Positions 10,300 to 22,541 of a stretch of DNA of 64,000 nt are shown piece after piece; position 1 is the stretch's first letter; each line of letters starts with the position of its first letter. The translations under genes were made by a program, and so were the position numbers. The DNA is from Schistocerca nitens (Eukaryota; Arthropoda; Insecta; Orthoptera; Acrididae): contig NC_064619.1 of NCBI RefSeq assembly GCF_023898315.1, positions 502,296,594 to 502,360,593 on the forward strand, given 5' to 3'. The notes beneath the pieces were generated by a model that did not search any database, was not told the origin of the DNA, and saw only the letters and a program-made list of their open reading frames with translations.

Positions 10300-10886
10300 T
10301 GATTTCCAGAGATAATGCTTCCAAAACCTGTGAGTAGTGTAGAAATTTCCTGTGTGTGTTGTGTTATGGCTGTTTTGTGAAAATATAACAATTTCACGTG
10401 TTGTAATAAGAAGTTTTAATGCTTACTTCATAATCATTTTGAAGAAGAAATCAAATCCCCAGTTTTAATATCCTTAAGGAGAATACAGTTCTGCGGTAGA
10501 AATGAAAATATCTGAAAACATCATGAATAAGGACGGCGGTTTGCACCTCAGCACAGCCTGGGACCCTGCCATCGTGAGGCTGAAGCAGGCGCGACGGACG
10601 CGCGACGGGAACGTTGCCATATTAGGCGAGGAACAGAACGCCAGTAATGTCCCGGCCAGCAGTGCGGTTAAGTAACGGCGAGGTCACGGCGACGCGGTAG
10701 CCATTTACCACTTGACAGTGGCCGAGAAGAGATCGGTCGCAAGCGGAAAGGATTTTAAACACCTGACAACGCTGGAAGCCGGAGAAGATTTTATTAAATC
10801 CAATTCTTCTTTACTGGATACTGTGACGGGATGTTAATATAAGGAATATCATATAATTGTTTGGTTAAGACAGGATTAGAAATAAG
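10300..10886. other. no gene; GC-rich patch at about 10530-10760
   Basis: Contains a roughly 230-bp CpG-rich patch (aggcgcgacggacgcgcg near 10585) in otherwise AT-rich DNA. No coding frame. It could be an unrecognised repeat or a decayed promoter-like stretch. Confidence 0.35.
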
Positions 10887-10888
10887 TA

Positions 10889-12228
10889 CGAGGGCAGTTC
10901 AATAGGTAATGCAACACATTTTTTTTCTCGGCCAATTTTGGTTGAAAAAACCGGAAATTTCTTGTGGAATATTTTCAAACATTCCCGCTTCGTCTCGTAT
11001 AGTTTCATTGACTTCCGACAGGTGGCAGCGCTGTACGGAGCTGTTAAAATGGCGTCTGTAACGGATGTGCGTTGCAAACAACGGGCAGTGATCGAGTTTC
11101 TTTTGGCGGAAAACCAGGGCATCTCAGATATTCATAGGCGCTTGCAGAATGTCTACGGTGATCTGGCAGTGGACAAAAGCACGGTGAGTCGTTGGGCAAA
11201 GCGTGTGTCCTCATCGCCACAAGGTCAAGCAAGACTGTCTGATCTCCCGCGTACGGGCCGGTCGTGCACAGCTGTGACTCCTGCAATGGCGGAGCGTGCG
11301 AACACACTCGTTCGAGATGATCGACGGATCACCATCAAACAACTCAGTGCTCAACTTGACATCTCTGTTGGTAGTGCTGTCACAATTGTTCACCAGTTGG
11401 GATATTCAAAGGTTTGTTCCCGCTGGGTCCCTCGTTGTCTAACCGAACACCATAAAGAGCAAAGGAGAACCATCTGTGCGGAATTGCTTGCTCGTCATGT
11501 GGCTGAGGGTGACAATTTCTTGTCAAAGATTGTTACAGGCGATGAAACATGGGTTCATCACTTCGAAACTGAAACAAAACGGCAATCAATGGAGTGGCGC
11601 CACACCCACTCCCCTACCAAGAAAAAGTTTAAAGCCATACCCTCAGCCAGTAAAGTCATGGTTACAGTCTTCTGGGACGCTGAAGGGGTTATTCTGTTCG
11701 ATGTCCTTCCCCATGGTCAAACGATCAACTCTGAAGTGTATTGTGCAACTCTTCAGAAATTGAAGAAACGACTTCAGCGTGTTCGTAGGCACAAAAATCA
11801 GAACGAACTTCTCCTTCTTCATGACAACGCAAGACCTCACACAAGTCTTCGCACCCGAGAGGAGCTCACAAAACTTCAGTGGACTGTTCTTCCTCATGCA
11901 CCCTACAGCCCCGATCTCGCACCGTCGGATTTCCATATGTTTGGCCCTATGAAGGACGCAATCCGTGGGACGCACTACGCGGATGATGAAGAAGTTATTG
12001 ATGCAGTACGACGTTGGCTCCGACATCGACCAGTGGAATGGTACCGTGCAGGCATACAGGCCCTCATTTCAAGGTGGCGTAAGGCCGTAGCATTGAATGG
12101 AGATTACGTTGAAAAATAGTGTTGTGTAGCTAAAGGATTGGGGAATAACCTGGTGTATTTCAATGCTGAATAAAACAACCCCTGTTTCAGAAAAAAAATG
12201 TGTTGTATTACTTATTGAACTGCCCTCG
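10889..12228 (+). mobile_element. mariner transposon, looks complete
   Basis: A 1,340-bp element with near-identical inverted repeats of about 40 bp (cgagggcagttcaata at each end, about two mismatches over the visible length). It is flanked by TA at 10887-10888 and 12229-12230. It holds a single uninterrupted transposase frame. The ends differ so little that the insertion is likely young. Confidence 0.96.
11049..12119 (+). CDS. mariner transposase, 356 aa
   Basis: DD34D mariner transposase. I chose the ATG at 11049 (MASVTDVRCKQRAVIEFL) because it gives the family's usual length and starts at the helix-turn-helix domain; 37 upstream codons are also open. The N-terminal DNA-binding domain is residues 1-115. 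The linker motif appears as RWVPRCLTEHHK (about 125-136), a variant of WVPHEL. Catalytic residues are D165 (VTGDETW), D259 (LHDNARPH) and D294 in YSPDLAPSDFH. Exactly 34 residues lie between the second and third D. No stop or frameshift is seen. Probably functional or very recently so. Confidence 0.95.
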   Translation: MASVTDVRCKQRAVIEFLLAENQGISDIHRRLQNVYGDLAVDKSTVSRWAKRVSSSPQGQARLSDLPRTGRSCTAVTPAMAERANTLVRDDRRITIKQLSAQLDISVGSAVTIVHQLGYSKVCSRWVPRCLTEHHKEQRRTICAELLARHVAEGDNFLSKIVTGDETWVHHFETETKRQSMEWRHTHSPTKKKFKAIPSASKVMVTVFWDAEGVILFDVLPHGQTINSEVYCATLQKLKKRLQRVRRHKNQNELLLLHDNARPHTSLRTREELTKLQWTVLPHAPYSPDLAPSDFHMFGPMKDAIRGTHYADDEEVIDAVRRWLRHRPVEWYRAGIQALISRWRKAVALNGDYVEK

Positions 12229-12534
12229 TACAACGGAAATTTTTATATATTTTCCCACAAAAGAATGTTTTGGATTCAGTTTACTTCTTCAAAATAGCGA
12301 TTTACTTTTCCAAGCTTGACAACTGATACAAGGACATTAGTTAGTCAATACTGTATGATCAAATTGCAAATTACTTTTGTATTGTCAAAAAATATCATAG
12401 CCGCCACGTGTAAATTATCATCAGGTAGTCTTCTCTCCTTAAGGTGCTCGGAAGTCTAATCAGTTTGCACTTACATGTCGTGATATTAATGTTGACGTGC
12501 AATTGTGTATCTATATTGGACGGTTTATTGAAAG
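12229..12534. other. no gene recognised
   Basis: AT-rich spacer between the mariner and the next LINE remnant. Confidence 0.4.
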
Positions 12535-14230
12535 GTGCCTATCCAGGTCGCATCGCAATTCGGCAAAGAGATAGGTTGCCACCTTCAGGTGATCCCTGAC
12601 TAATGCTGTGCTGCCTTTCTTTTCCTTTGGTTTGTTGGGCGAGCAAACTGAACCCGTGCTGTGGTAGTCTAACCACCAAGGTGGTATTCCTCATGGCGTT
12701 GCGGAGGGCTTCTCGCACGACAGCTGTACGTGGTAGCCGCGCAGTCCGAGGCGCCTTGCCACAGTTCGCACGGCTCATCCTGTCAGCGGTTCTAGTCCTC
12801 CCTTGGGCATGGGTGTGTGTGTTGGCCTTAGCGTAAGTTAGTTTAAGTTACATTAAGTAGTGTGTAAGCCTAGGGACCGATGACCTCAGCAGTTTGGTCG
12901 CATAGGAACTTACCACAAATTACCAAATTTCGCACGACAGGTCCGGCCAACGCATGGCTGGTTGGTGTTGGTGTTGGTGACCCAAAACAGTGATGAGCCG
13001 ATAGCGGGAGTGACCCGCTCTCTCGTAAAAGCCACGAGCAATCTTGTGGAACATGTCCCACAATATCAGGAGGCCCACATGGATTTGATGGGAGGGGTAT
13101 ATTTTGGTGAGGTGCAGCGCCAGTTTCAGGACCAAGTTTGGATCCCTTTGGAGGCCAGCAATGTGGCAGTCGGCGGCCTTCCACCACACCATAGCTGCAT
13201 ACTCCAATACTGGTCGGACCAACATCAGGTAGACCATAACGCCATGGAGAGGGGGAAGGTCAGTTTGGGGTTAAGGAATGGATAGAGTATTTTGGATCTC
13301 ACAGATGTGTGGGGGCCAAGAAATCCTCTGTACAAGTTCGACCACGTGGTGGGTAGTGGGCTTGGTCCACTGGACGGGGCCTCCCGCGCTGTTGACTGGG
13401 GGAAGAACCAGCAGGATTTGTTTTCTAGTGAAAACAACCGCCTGGCTCTTAGCGGCGTTGTACTTGAGCTGTCATTTGGTGGCCCAAGGTTCCAGTAGAT
13501 CACAGCCCAGCTTTATGCCGCGGCCTATGTTGTCAGCATTCCTACTGTGGGTGATAAATGCCATGTTGTTGCCATAGACAGCCAACTCCATTCATGTCAC
13601 CCATGCAGCATGTGCAATGTGAAGAGAATATAGGATGGGACCAAGTACCAATACATGTGACACCCCAGCCTTGATTTGCCTCACAGTAGGCATGCCTTGG
13701 TCAGCCCACACATGAAACGTCCTGCCTGGTAGGTGGGATTTGAGGAGTACTCCACGTGATGTTGGACCCCATTCACAGAGAGTTTCTATACGATGCCATC
13801 TTGCCACATGGGGTCAAAGGCTCGAGGGACATCCATGAGTGCTGCCCCAAGGTACTCCTGGGTCCCCAGCGCCCTGATGGCGGGTTCAACCAGAAGTAGC
13901 AGTTGGTGGGAGGTGGACTGGTCCCTCAAAAGTCAATCTGCTGGTCTGGAGCGAGGCGCTCAGCAGTGACATGCACTACGAGGCGCCGCGGAAGACTTTT
14001 GAGAGGGGCAGGAGGAGACTGATGGGCTAGTAGCTAGATGCCAGCTGGAGCCCTTGTTGATCTTCAGGATGACGACCACGTGGAAGGGTACGCGAAACGA
14101 GGATCTGATTGAACACATCAGCCAGGGACAGGTGGAGCTTGGGCGGCAGGTTCTTCAAGAGGATATTAGTGTAGTGACCCATTCGGCTCACCCAGCCCGC
14201 CGAGAGTGAATGGACCATAGTAAGAGGGCG
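12535..14230 (-). mobile_element. Jockey-type LINE remnant, split by a SINE
   Basis: Minus-strand reverse transcriptase fragments in order from high to low coordinates: TNILLKNLPPKLHLSLADVF (about 14100-14165), VSHVLVLGPILYSLH (about 13610-13665, the VPQGSVLSPILY block), and MVYLMLVRPVLEYAAMVWW (about 13180-13237, the thumb region after the active site). They lie in several frames with stops between, so the copy is dead. The catalytic YADD block is not readable. A type C SINE (12724-12929) interrupts it. The lower boundary near 12535 is set by loss of the GC-rich texture and is approximate. Confidence 0.75.
12724..12929 (+). mobile_element. tRNA-derived SINE, head type C
   Basis: Degenerate head (gccgcgcagtccgaggcgcc), then ttgggcatgggtgtgtgtgt, agttagtttaagtt, gtagtgtgtaagcctaggg and the shared core accgatgacctcagcagtt. 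A tcgcacgacag duplication at 12713-12723 and 12930-12940 is perfect (11 bp) and lies inside the surrounding LINE remnant, showing that the SINE is younger than the LINE. Confidence 0.88.
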
Positions 14231-14819
14231 ACTTCCTCCTTAGAAAAGGGGGGGAGGGAGGTGAATAACGTCTGCGCCTCTCGGCGTTGTATATATGGGG
14301 ACCGTTACCCCCTGTACCAGCTAGCTCCTCTCGCAATCCGCCGCAGCACACTTCGAAAAGAATCTTTAACCTTGAAACTAAATTTCCAAGACTAACACAC
14401 ATCCATGGACACACTCATAATGAATGATAGCTTACATCCTAACACTACTGTTCAATGTGTAGAAATATACTTCTGTAAAATATAAACTTTCATGGCCGGA
14501 AATGTAACAATTAATAAAATGTTCCGCGCTATTATGCCGTGGTCTAATGGATTTCACTTAAAAACCCGAAGTTTCGTCCGAACTGTGGAGGACATTTTCT
14601 AGGGGGATCGTAGCTGAGTTGAGTGTTTGATTCACACCTTGGCTCGCTACTGACTACAGCAAAATTCCACTTCCTCGAGCTCCCGCACGGGGGCGTAAGG
14701 GGCGTGATGTCACATGTTTCGAATATGCTGGGCGCATTTGGGCGTTGTCGACTACCGTCGTCCGCTGTTGCTATCATCGTGTTGGAAGACTGTTACACAT
14801 CTTCTTGATATGATGATAG
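14231..14819. other. no gene recognised
   Basis: Junction region between the Jockey-type and RTE LINEs. No frame or repeat that I can support. Confidence 0.35.
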
Positions 14820-17342
14820 CAGCGAATCGTACCCTTTCACCTTGAATTTTAATTCCATTCCTGAACTGTTCTTTTATTTACATTATTGCTTCTTTGATGT
14901 ACAGTTTGGATAGTAGGGGCGAAAGCTAACATTTCTTACACCATTTATAATCCGAGGACTTCGTTCTTGATCGCCATTTCGTATTATTCTCTCTTGGCTC
15001 TTGTACATATTGTATATTACCCGTCTCTCCCTTTAGCTTACCCCTACGCTTGTCTCAGTTTCGAACATCTTGCACCATGTTACTTTGTCAAACGCATTTC
15101 CAAGATTTACAAATCCTATGAACGTGTGCTGATTTTTCTTTAACCTTGCTTCAGTTATTAACCGCAACGTGAGAATTGCCTCAATGGTGCATTTATCCTT
15201 CTTAAAGCCAAACTGATTTGTCATTTAAAACACCCTCAAATTTCTTTTCCATTCATCTTTATGTTATTGTTGTCAGCAAATTGGATGCATAAGCCATTAA
15301 AACGATTGTGCGGAAATTCTCGCATCTGACGCCTCTTGCAGTCTTCGGAATTGTGTGAATGATTTTTTTTTCCGAAAGTCAGATGGTATGTCGCCAGACT
15401 CATATGTTCAACACACCAACGTGAATATTCGTTTGGTGCCCCTCCCCACAATGACTTCAGAAATTCTGATGGAATGTTATCTATCCCTTATGCGATATTT
15501 GATGTAAAGTCCTCCAAAGCTCTCTTAAATTCTGATTCTAATACTGGATCCCCTATCTCTTCTATATCGACTCCTGTTTCCTTTTCTATCATATCATACA
15601 AATATTCCCCCTCACAGAGGCCTTCGGTGTATCTTTTCACTTACCTGCTCTCTCCTGTGCATTAAACACTGGAATTCTCGATGCACTCTTATTGTTACCA
15701 CTCTTGATTTTAATTTCAACGAAGCTTATTCTGACTTTCCTGTATGCTGAGTCAGTCCTTCTGACAATCATTTCCTTTTAGATTTCTTCTCATTTTTCAT
15801 GCAGCCATTTCGACTTTGCTTCCCTGTACTTCCTATATATTTCCTTTCTCATCGACTTTTATTTCCGTATTCCTGAATTTCACTGAACATTTTTTACTTC
15901 TTTTTTTCATCGAGCAACTGAAGTATTTCTCCTTTTACCCGCGCAGTTACCATCTTTGTACCTATGTCTTTCTTTCTAAAGTCTGTGATTATCCTTTTTA
16001 GAGATGTCCGTTCTTCTTCAGCTATATTACTTACTTAGCTATTCCTTAATTTCTATGTCTACTGCCTTAGAGAACTTCAAATGTATCTCATCATTGCTTA
16101 GTACCCCCGTATCCCACATCTTTGTGTAATCATTCTTCCTGACTAATCGCTTCGACTTCAGCTTACTCTTCATCAGTGTTACATTGTGATCTGAGTCTGT
16201 ATATGCTCCTGCGTACGCTTTACAACCCAGTATCTGATTTCGAAATCTCTGCTTATATTCACTTCTTGAAAGGGGCGTTTCGGGCGCTGCGCGGTCCAAT
16301 TCCGATGTTTCCACACTGCCCTTTCTGGTCTTTCGTACTGCATCTTGGTTCGGGAGCTTTTGGTTACGCCAGAACATCCTTCTCTTGTGATTCTTGAACA
16401 AAGTATTCGCTATTACTAGCTGGAATTTATTACTGAACTCAATTAGTCTTTCTATTCTCTCATTCCTTGTCCCAATCCCATATTCTCCTGTAACCTTTTC
16501 TTCTGCTCCTTCCCCTACAACTGCGTTCCAGCCCCCATGTCTATTATATTTTCATCTCCCTTTACTTAGTGTATTACTCTTTCAATATCCTGGTATAGTT
16601 TCTCTATCTCTTCATCTTCAGCTTCCGATGTCCGCATGTAAACCTGAACTGTCGTTGTCGATATTGGTTTGCTGTCGATTCTGATAAGAATCACAGTAAC
16701 ACCTCTCTGCCGTACCTTCCTATTCATAGCGAATCCTGCTCCCATTATACTATTTGCTGCTGCTATTGATATTAGCCTGTACTCGTCTGACGAGAAATCC
16801 GTGCCTGACCCCTAGAATATCTAGACTGAGCCTTTGCATTTCCATTTTCTGATCTTCTGGCTAGCCTACGACGTTCATGCTTCTGACGTTCCACCACCGA
16901 CTCGTTAAACGTTATCCTTCCGTTTTTTATTCAATCTTTTTCTCATGGTCATCTCCCCCTTGGCAGTCCCCTCTCAGGATCGAAATGAGGGACTATTCCG
17001 GAATATTTCGCCAATGGAAATATCATCATGACAATTTTTTAGTTATGGGCCACATGTCTTATGAATACACGCTATGTGTCTTTAACGAAGAGGTTTGCAC
17101 TGTCTTTTGCATCATCATGCCTTTAATCATTACTGATTCCGCCGCTTTTACGGGTAGTTTCCCACCCCAAAAGCAAGAGTGTGCTCTGAACATCTGTCCG
17201 CTCATCCGCCTCTTTGACAAGGTCGTTGGCGGAATGAGGATGACTTCTTATGCCGGAAGTCTTTGGACGCCAATGCTATTGATCAAAATCTAAGCGGTGG
17301 CAGGTTTCGAGCCCAGGACCGAGGACGCTACCCCTAGACCAT
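14820..17342 (-). mobile_element. RTE LINE, 3'-truncated, with tRNA-like 5' end
   Basis: Collinear with the RTE LINE at 37.7-41.25 kb. The 5' UTR (about 16880-17280) and endonuclease region are present. A linker piece (about 16039-16401) contains YKQRFRNQILGCKAYAGAYTDSDHN (given here only as a family marker, about 24 codons). The RT start at 15033-15224 has FGFKKDKCTIEAILTLR. It stops near 14822, inside what would be the catalytic FADD block, so the 3' part of the element is absent. Many frameshifts. The extreme 5' end (17303-17341) is tRNA-like with box B and box A motifs, the same arrangement as in the other copy. Confidence 0.88.
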
Positions 17343-17742
17343 GGCACGTACATTGGAACATTTTATTAATTCTAAGAAATAGTTCTACACAAATGACACA
17401 TTTCACCAAATAATCAACATAACATAGATGTTTTCAAAAAAAAAAAAGTTACTTGCGCTACGTTTGTGCTATAACATTTCCACCAACAAATAAGAAACAA
17501 CACACAGACAAAATTCACAGACGTGTTGCACCCTCGAAGAAAAGGTAATACACCACTAGCTCACAAGGTCACTTTGTGACCTTTGGGCATATGGGTACCT
17601 CTCAGTATCACAGACGTTTCTTGTTTATTTTGTTCTGATCTTACCTTTCTTTCTTATCATTCCCTTCCCCTCCTGCAAAGGAGCTGTTGGTAAAAGAGGA
17701 AGTGCATCAATGGTTCCCTTAAATAGGCAGACTCTCCCTATG
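17343..17742. other. no gene recognised
   Basis: AT-rich spacer between the RTE element and a SINE. Confidence 0.4.
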
Positions 17743-17939
17743 GTTCAAATGGCTCTGAGCACTATGGGACTCAACTTCTCAGGTCATTAGTCCCCTAGAA
17801 CTTAGAACTACTTAAACCTAACTAACCCAAGGACATCACACACATCCATGCCCGAAGCAGGATTCGAACCTGCGACCGTAGCGGTCTCGCGGTTCCAGAC
17901 TGCAGCGCCTAGAACCGCACGGCCACTTCGGCCTGCTAT
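17743..17939 (-). mobile_element. tRNA-derived SINE, head type A
   Basis: Reverse-oriented type A element: ctctgagcactatggg at its 3' end, gattcgaacctgcgac as box B complement, and a head ending aaccgcacggccac. Target-site duplication tctccctatg at 17733-17742 and 17940-17949 is perfect. Confidence 0.92.
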
Positions 17940-17949
17940 TCTCCCTATG

Positions 17950-18955
17950 TATGCAACTGCATAACTGTATAGTACTTTATAACAAATTACTTAATTTTTC
18001 CCTTTTGGTTTGTGGGGACTGATCACCATGACACATTGTCTGATGTGATACTTGGGTAGTTTGGCTGTCCTCCTCTTTCACACCTTGTAAGAGGTCCATG
18101 ACTAAGGAATTTATTGGTAGCGCACTCGAGCAGATGTAATTTCGATGGATTGCTCACTCGCTGCCTGCGATATGTAAGCTACAATAGAATCGCAGACCAG
18201 AGAGCAGTGTCGGCTGTTGTAGGAGCAGTAGTACAGTAGTTGTAGCTGGCAGTCGGGCAGTTGGGCCGGTAGTGGAGAGCGATGTAGTATAAGGTGAAAG
18301 TAGCCGCGCGCATATATAATTTGTGACAACTTATTTTGTACTATTGTTATATCAAGTCCCAGGTAAATGTTTTTTAAAAATCCTTTAATAATAATCTTTC
18401 TTATAAAATTAACTTTTGACAATCACTCATTTCAATTTAAAGATTTTACTAATTTCACCTATCCATGGTCATCCCTATTATCGTAAAGAAAAATCAGTTG
18501 ATTCTTTTTATACATAACAAAGCTAGGGGCCAGCATTGCACTGGGCTGTGCCATAAAAATTTCTTATAGGAGCAGATATATATGCGTTATCCGGCGACTT
18601 CATTGTGGTAAGAATTTTCAATTTGTTCAGAATGATCTTTCAGGGCCATGACGCAGCACTGCTGACGTCCAAAATTTACCAGTTTAAATTCACAGTCTGT
18701 TAATTATTGAAAGGTTATATGTGAGCCACAATTTAATTGAGACGTTAGTCACATTATTATTCCGAGGTTACGGAAGTACACTGTTGGGACCTTACACTAA
18801 CCTCCCAACTGAAAAAAATAATTATATCATTCACATTTAGTGCGGGAAGGCCGTCCGTGAAGGAGTTGGTTGTTCATACAGCTCAAAACAACTAAGTAAA
18901 CTTGTATGGCGACGCAGAAAGAGTTATAAGGCTCCCAAAGTTCCGTACCTCCTTC
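17950..18955. other. no gene; possible decayed dispersed repeat
   Basis: No coding frame. The stretch 18120-18310 is relatively GC-rich with GTAGT-rich wording, and 18310-18830 is AT-rich. It has the uniform look of a dispersed repeat, but I see no terminal repeats or domain to classify it. Confidence 0.35.
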
Positions 18956-18959
18956 ACAC

Positions 18960-21900
18960 CTATTCTTAAATAGTCAGTTCAGAAGACGGATTCTGCTACA
19001 CAAACGGAAGTTGCTACTGTTAATACTAGTACCTGCGTTTGTCAATGTACTTGTGCTGCTGCAGTTTCTTTTGAAGTCTGACCGCCCCCCCCCCCCCCCC
19101 CCCAGAACCTCTGAAAAGGCTGTGGCTGCCGACATTGTGGAACTTCCTACCCCTCCAAAGACCATGTCTTACTCATAGTTCAACACTTCCACTACCGCTT
19201 CCGCGGTTGTCACTTCGAAGCCACCTCAGGCAAAAAATCTAAGCCGAAAGTGAATAGTTGCGTACTGCCAGCGATGGGAATTACACAGTCCATCAGTGTC
19301 GACGTTATCCTGTCTCACGCCTCTCTCGAATTTTCTTCGGAGGTGATCGACCTTGATGTCGGACTGGGGCCATTATCTTGCCCCAGTACCAAGCCTCCAC
19401 CCATCGTGGGCTCCACTCCACGACAGGAAGTCAGGATGAATGTGCTACCCCCTGATAGATGGCTCCTATTCTACAGTGGAACGTTACTGGGTTCAGGACA
19501 CACATGGAGAAAGTAAAAACCCTATCACAGGGCGCCCCCTGTATTTGTGATTGAAGGAAACGCATCTTAATGCATCTGATGCGCCTTTGCTACTAGGCTA
19601 TATTCTTTATTGCAAGGATGACCGAACTAGGGAAAGGATCAAGGGAGGGGTCGCCACGTTTGTCCATAATGCACACCACTATTCTGCTCTCCCCTCGCTA
19701 CTGACCAGTGAGCCATAAGCACTGAAATTCTTGTGTGTCGGAGGTTCACTGTCTCACCCTGAATCTACTTCCACAAGATGCAGTAGGCTCTGAGGCTTTC
19801 ATAGATCTTATGAAACAACCCCCCAAACCATTTCTACTCCCGGGGAACTTCAATGCCCTTTTTTTGTGAAGCTCGACCTCTGTTTGCCCTCATGGTCAGG
19901 TTTTGGAGAGCCTCATGACGTTTCACAAGCTGTGCATCCTGAACACAGGTACTCCTGCCAATTTCTGCGCTGCTGCTGGATCATCCACAGACATCGACCT
20001 CCATTTTTGCTTTCCAGCCATCGTCGATTCTGTTTAGTGGCAAGTCACTGACAACCCTTATTCGAGTGACCGCCTCTCAGTCTGCTTTCTTCTTCTAGAT
20101 TAAGCATTACCTGAAGTGAAGCCACCAAAACGGATGGTCACAAGGGCTAAATGAACGCTGTTCACCCAGCTGGGTGTGTGTGAACCTCATGACAGTGTCC
20201 AGGAATGGGTGGGCCACATTACATGAGTGACCCATCATGCTGCTGTCGTTTCACTCCCAGAGTCCTCAGCTCATATTGGACCTTGATGGACTGGTGAGTG
20301 CCACTCAGCAATCTGCGCCAGTTCTTTCATGGTTTAAATACTGCCTGACAGCAGAACCTCACAGCACTTCGTGTTGCAAGAGCCGAGGCTCGACACGTCA
20401 TTAAAGAGAGCAAGAAGAGGAAAGCGTTCCTGGACCCATCAACCGTCCCACTTGTTCTACAAAAGTATGGGAAGCCATCAGGAGGATTTCTGCGAAACGC
20501 AGTCGTTTACCAATTGCAGCAGCGTTCAAACAGAGGTGTCTTCAAACAGTGCTTGGAGACATCACCATGCAACGATAGAGAGAGGAAAGTTGGACTTCAG
20601 GTCTAACAATTCGAGTCTTGCAAATACCCATTCTCCATGTTGGAGCAGGAACCGGCGCTGTCTGAGACTCGCGATACTGCACCCGATCTGATCCTGTATG
20701 CTTTAACACTTGCCAGCAGCGTCAAAGTAAATCCTCCTCGAATGTTTTAATCTTCTATGGCAGACAGATGACTTCCTCAACAGTTGGAAAGAGACAATTG
20801 TTGTGCCTCTCCTCAAACCAGGGAAGTACTGCACATCTCCCAGCAGTTACTTAAGTACCGCCTTGACGGGATGTGTAGGAAAGACCCTGCAGCGTCTGGT
20901 CTTGTTCCTAGAGACCAGGAAACTCCATACCCCGTCTCAGTGTGGATTCCAGAGATTTCAGTTCACTGTCGACAACCTGGCCCTGCTAGAGGGGGCTGTT
21001 CAGCAAGCTTTCTTACATAAACATCGTTGTATTGACATAATCTTTGACATCAGTAAGGAATACGATACAACTTGGGAACACAGTATTATCACACAACTGC
21101 ATTACTGAGGCTTTTGTGGCCACCTCACATTATTCACATGGTCGTTCCTCTCTCAGCAGTTTTTAGGACTCGAGTCCGTGACACGCTGTCAAATCGTTTC
21201 GAGCAAGAGAATGGTATCACTCAGGGCAGTGCTTTAAGTGCTACCCTCTATACCATAGCCAAAAAGCTTCACGTCCACGGTAAGGAGTCCTGTGCAGTGC
21301 TCATTATTTGTGGACGGTTTTGCTGTTTTCTGTTCCCCATCCAGGCTTGCAACAGCCAGCTGTCAGTTGCAACCTACAGTGTGTAAGTTGGAGGCGTGGT
21401 CTACAAAGACGGAGTTTCATTTTTCTGCCTGTATGTGTGAGTGTGCTCATTTTAATCCTCGTCTCATTTCTTATTTACCTGGCTTGCATGTGAGGGACGC
21501 CATTCTACATTTCATAGTGCTTTCGTGCTTATGTAGCTAGACTAAGCGAGCACAGTGCATAGATCGGAGAGACCTTCTTACTTGTAGATCATTTACGCCG
21601 TCCACCATAAGCGGAAAGGCGATCCACGGGTGCTTATATACGCCTTTTCTCCCATTGGTCACGAGCAGTAAGGCCGTTTGCAGTTAGCATATGGCATATG
21701 CTGGAGTCCCTTGGTGGGAAGCAAGGACAACCTCAAATTCATAGTTTTAGCCATCTGCCACTCTGGTTACTCAGTGGCCCAGATTCATTTCAGAATTAGT
21801 GCATTACAGGAGAGATTGCACTCACGATTCTGTTTGTGAAGCGATATTTCATAATGTGAGCACGACAACTATGTAGCCGCCTTTATAGATGGGTCTAAAC

Positions 21901-22541
21901 AGAGGGACTTCGCTGGTATCTCGGTTGTTTTCCCAGATCGTGTTCAAATGGCTCTGAGCTCTATGGGACTTAACTTCTAAGGTCATCACTCCCCTAGATC
22001 TTAGAACTACTTAAAACTAACTAACCTAAGGACATCACACACATCCATGCCCGAGGCATGATTCGAACCGGGCGACCGTGGCGGTCGCCCGGTTCCAGAC
22101 TGTTGTAGCGCCTAGAACCGCGCTGCCACCCCGGTCGGCAGATCGTGTTCTCAAGACTTCACTGTCTTCGCCGCAGATATATATGTGATCTTGCGGACAT
22201 TGGAGCAGATGAGGCGTTCTTCAAGCTCTAAATTCCTTGTCTGTTTGCTCTTCACCCTCTACGACGTTTAAACCCAGAGGAGAAAGATGCCGAGAATATC
22301 CAGGATATCGTCCTCCAATTACGACTGTGGAAGGCGGTGTCTTTCCTCTGGGTACCAGGGCAGATGGCTATCGCAGGAACCGAAAGGGCAGTTCTAGCAG
22401 CGAACGGAGCGCTTCGTGATCCTCAATTATTTCAGTGTTCTATCCCCCGGCTCGCTATAGTCTCGCTATTGACATACAGAGTCTTGTTTCGATGGGAGGA
22501 TGAGTGGCTAAGAGTGACAGACAATAAGCTTGAAAGGTAAC
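18960..22541 (+). mobile_element. LINE with RNase H (I/LOA/R1-like), decayed
   Basis: Collinear LINE pieces on the plus strand. An ORF1-like region lies at about 18990-19510, including a C homopolymer at 19085-19103. Endonuclease follows (LPQDAVGSEAFIDLMKQ, about 19770, then a GDFNA-like GNFNA). Reverse transcriptase shows PLLKPGKYCTSPSSY (about 20805), TVDNLALLEGAVQQAFLHK (about 20965), an ENGITQGSALS block (about 21208) and QCSLFVDGFAVF (about 21293; VDG in place of the expected DD). A C-terminal RNase H-type region contains AFIDGSKQRDFAG (about 21875) and SFLWVPGQMAIAGTERA (about 22340). Multiple frameshifts and stops. A type A SINE (21946-22138) splits the RNase H domain. Confidence 0.85.
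21946..22138 (-). mobile_element. tRNA-derived SINE, head type A
   Basis: Reverse-oriented type A element inside the RNase H part of the surrounding LINE. Target duplication cagatcgtgttc at 21934-21945 and 22139-22150 is perfect (12 bp). The tRNA-like head carries altered bases around box B (cgaaccgggcgacc), a mild divergence from the family. Confidence 0.93.

Noticed and set aside
19085-19103. C homopolymers (also near 26549, 37340, 37470, 41030, 62030) as functional motifs
   Set aside because: They occur in unrelated contexts inside several different elements. Homopolymer expansion or sequencing/assembly artefact is more likely.
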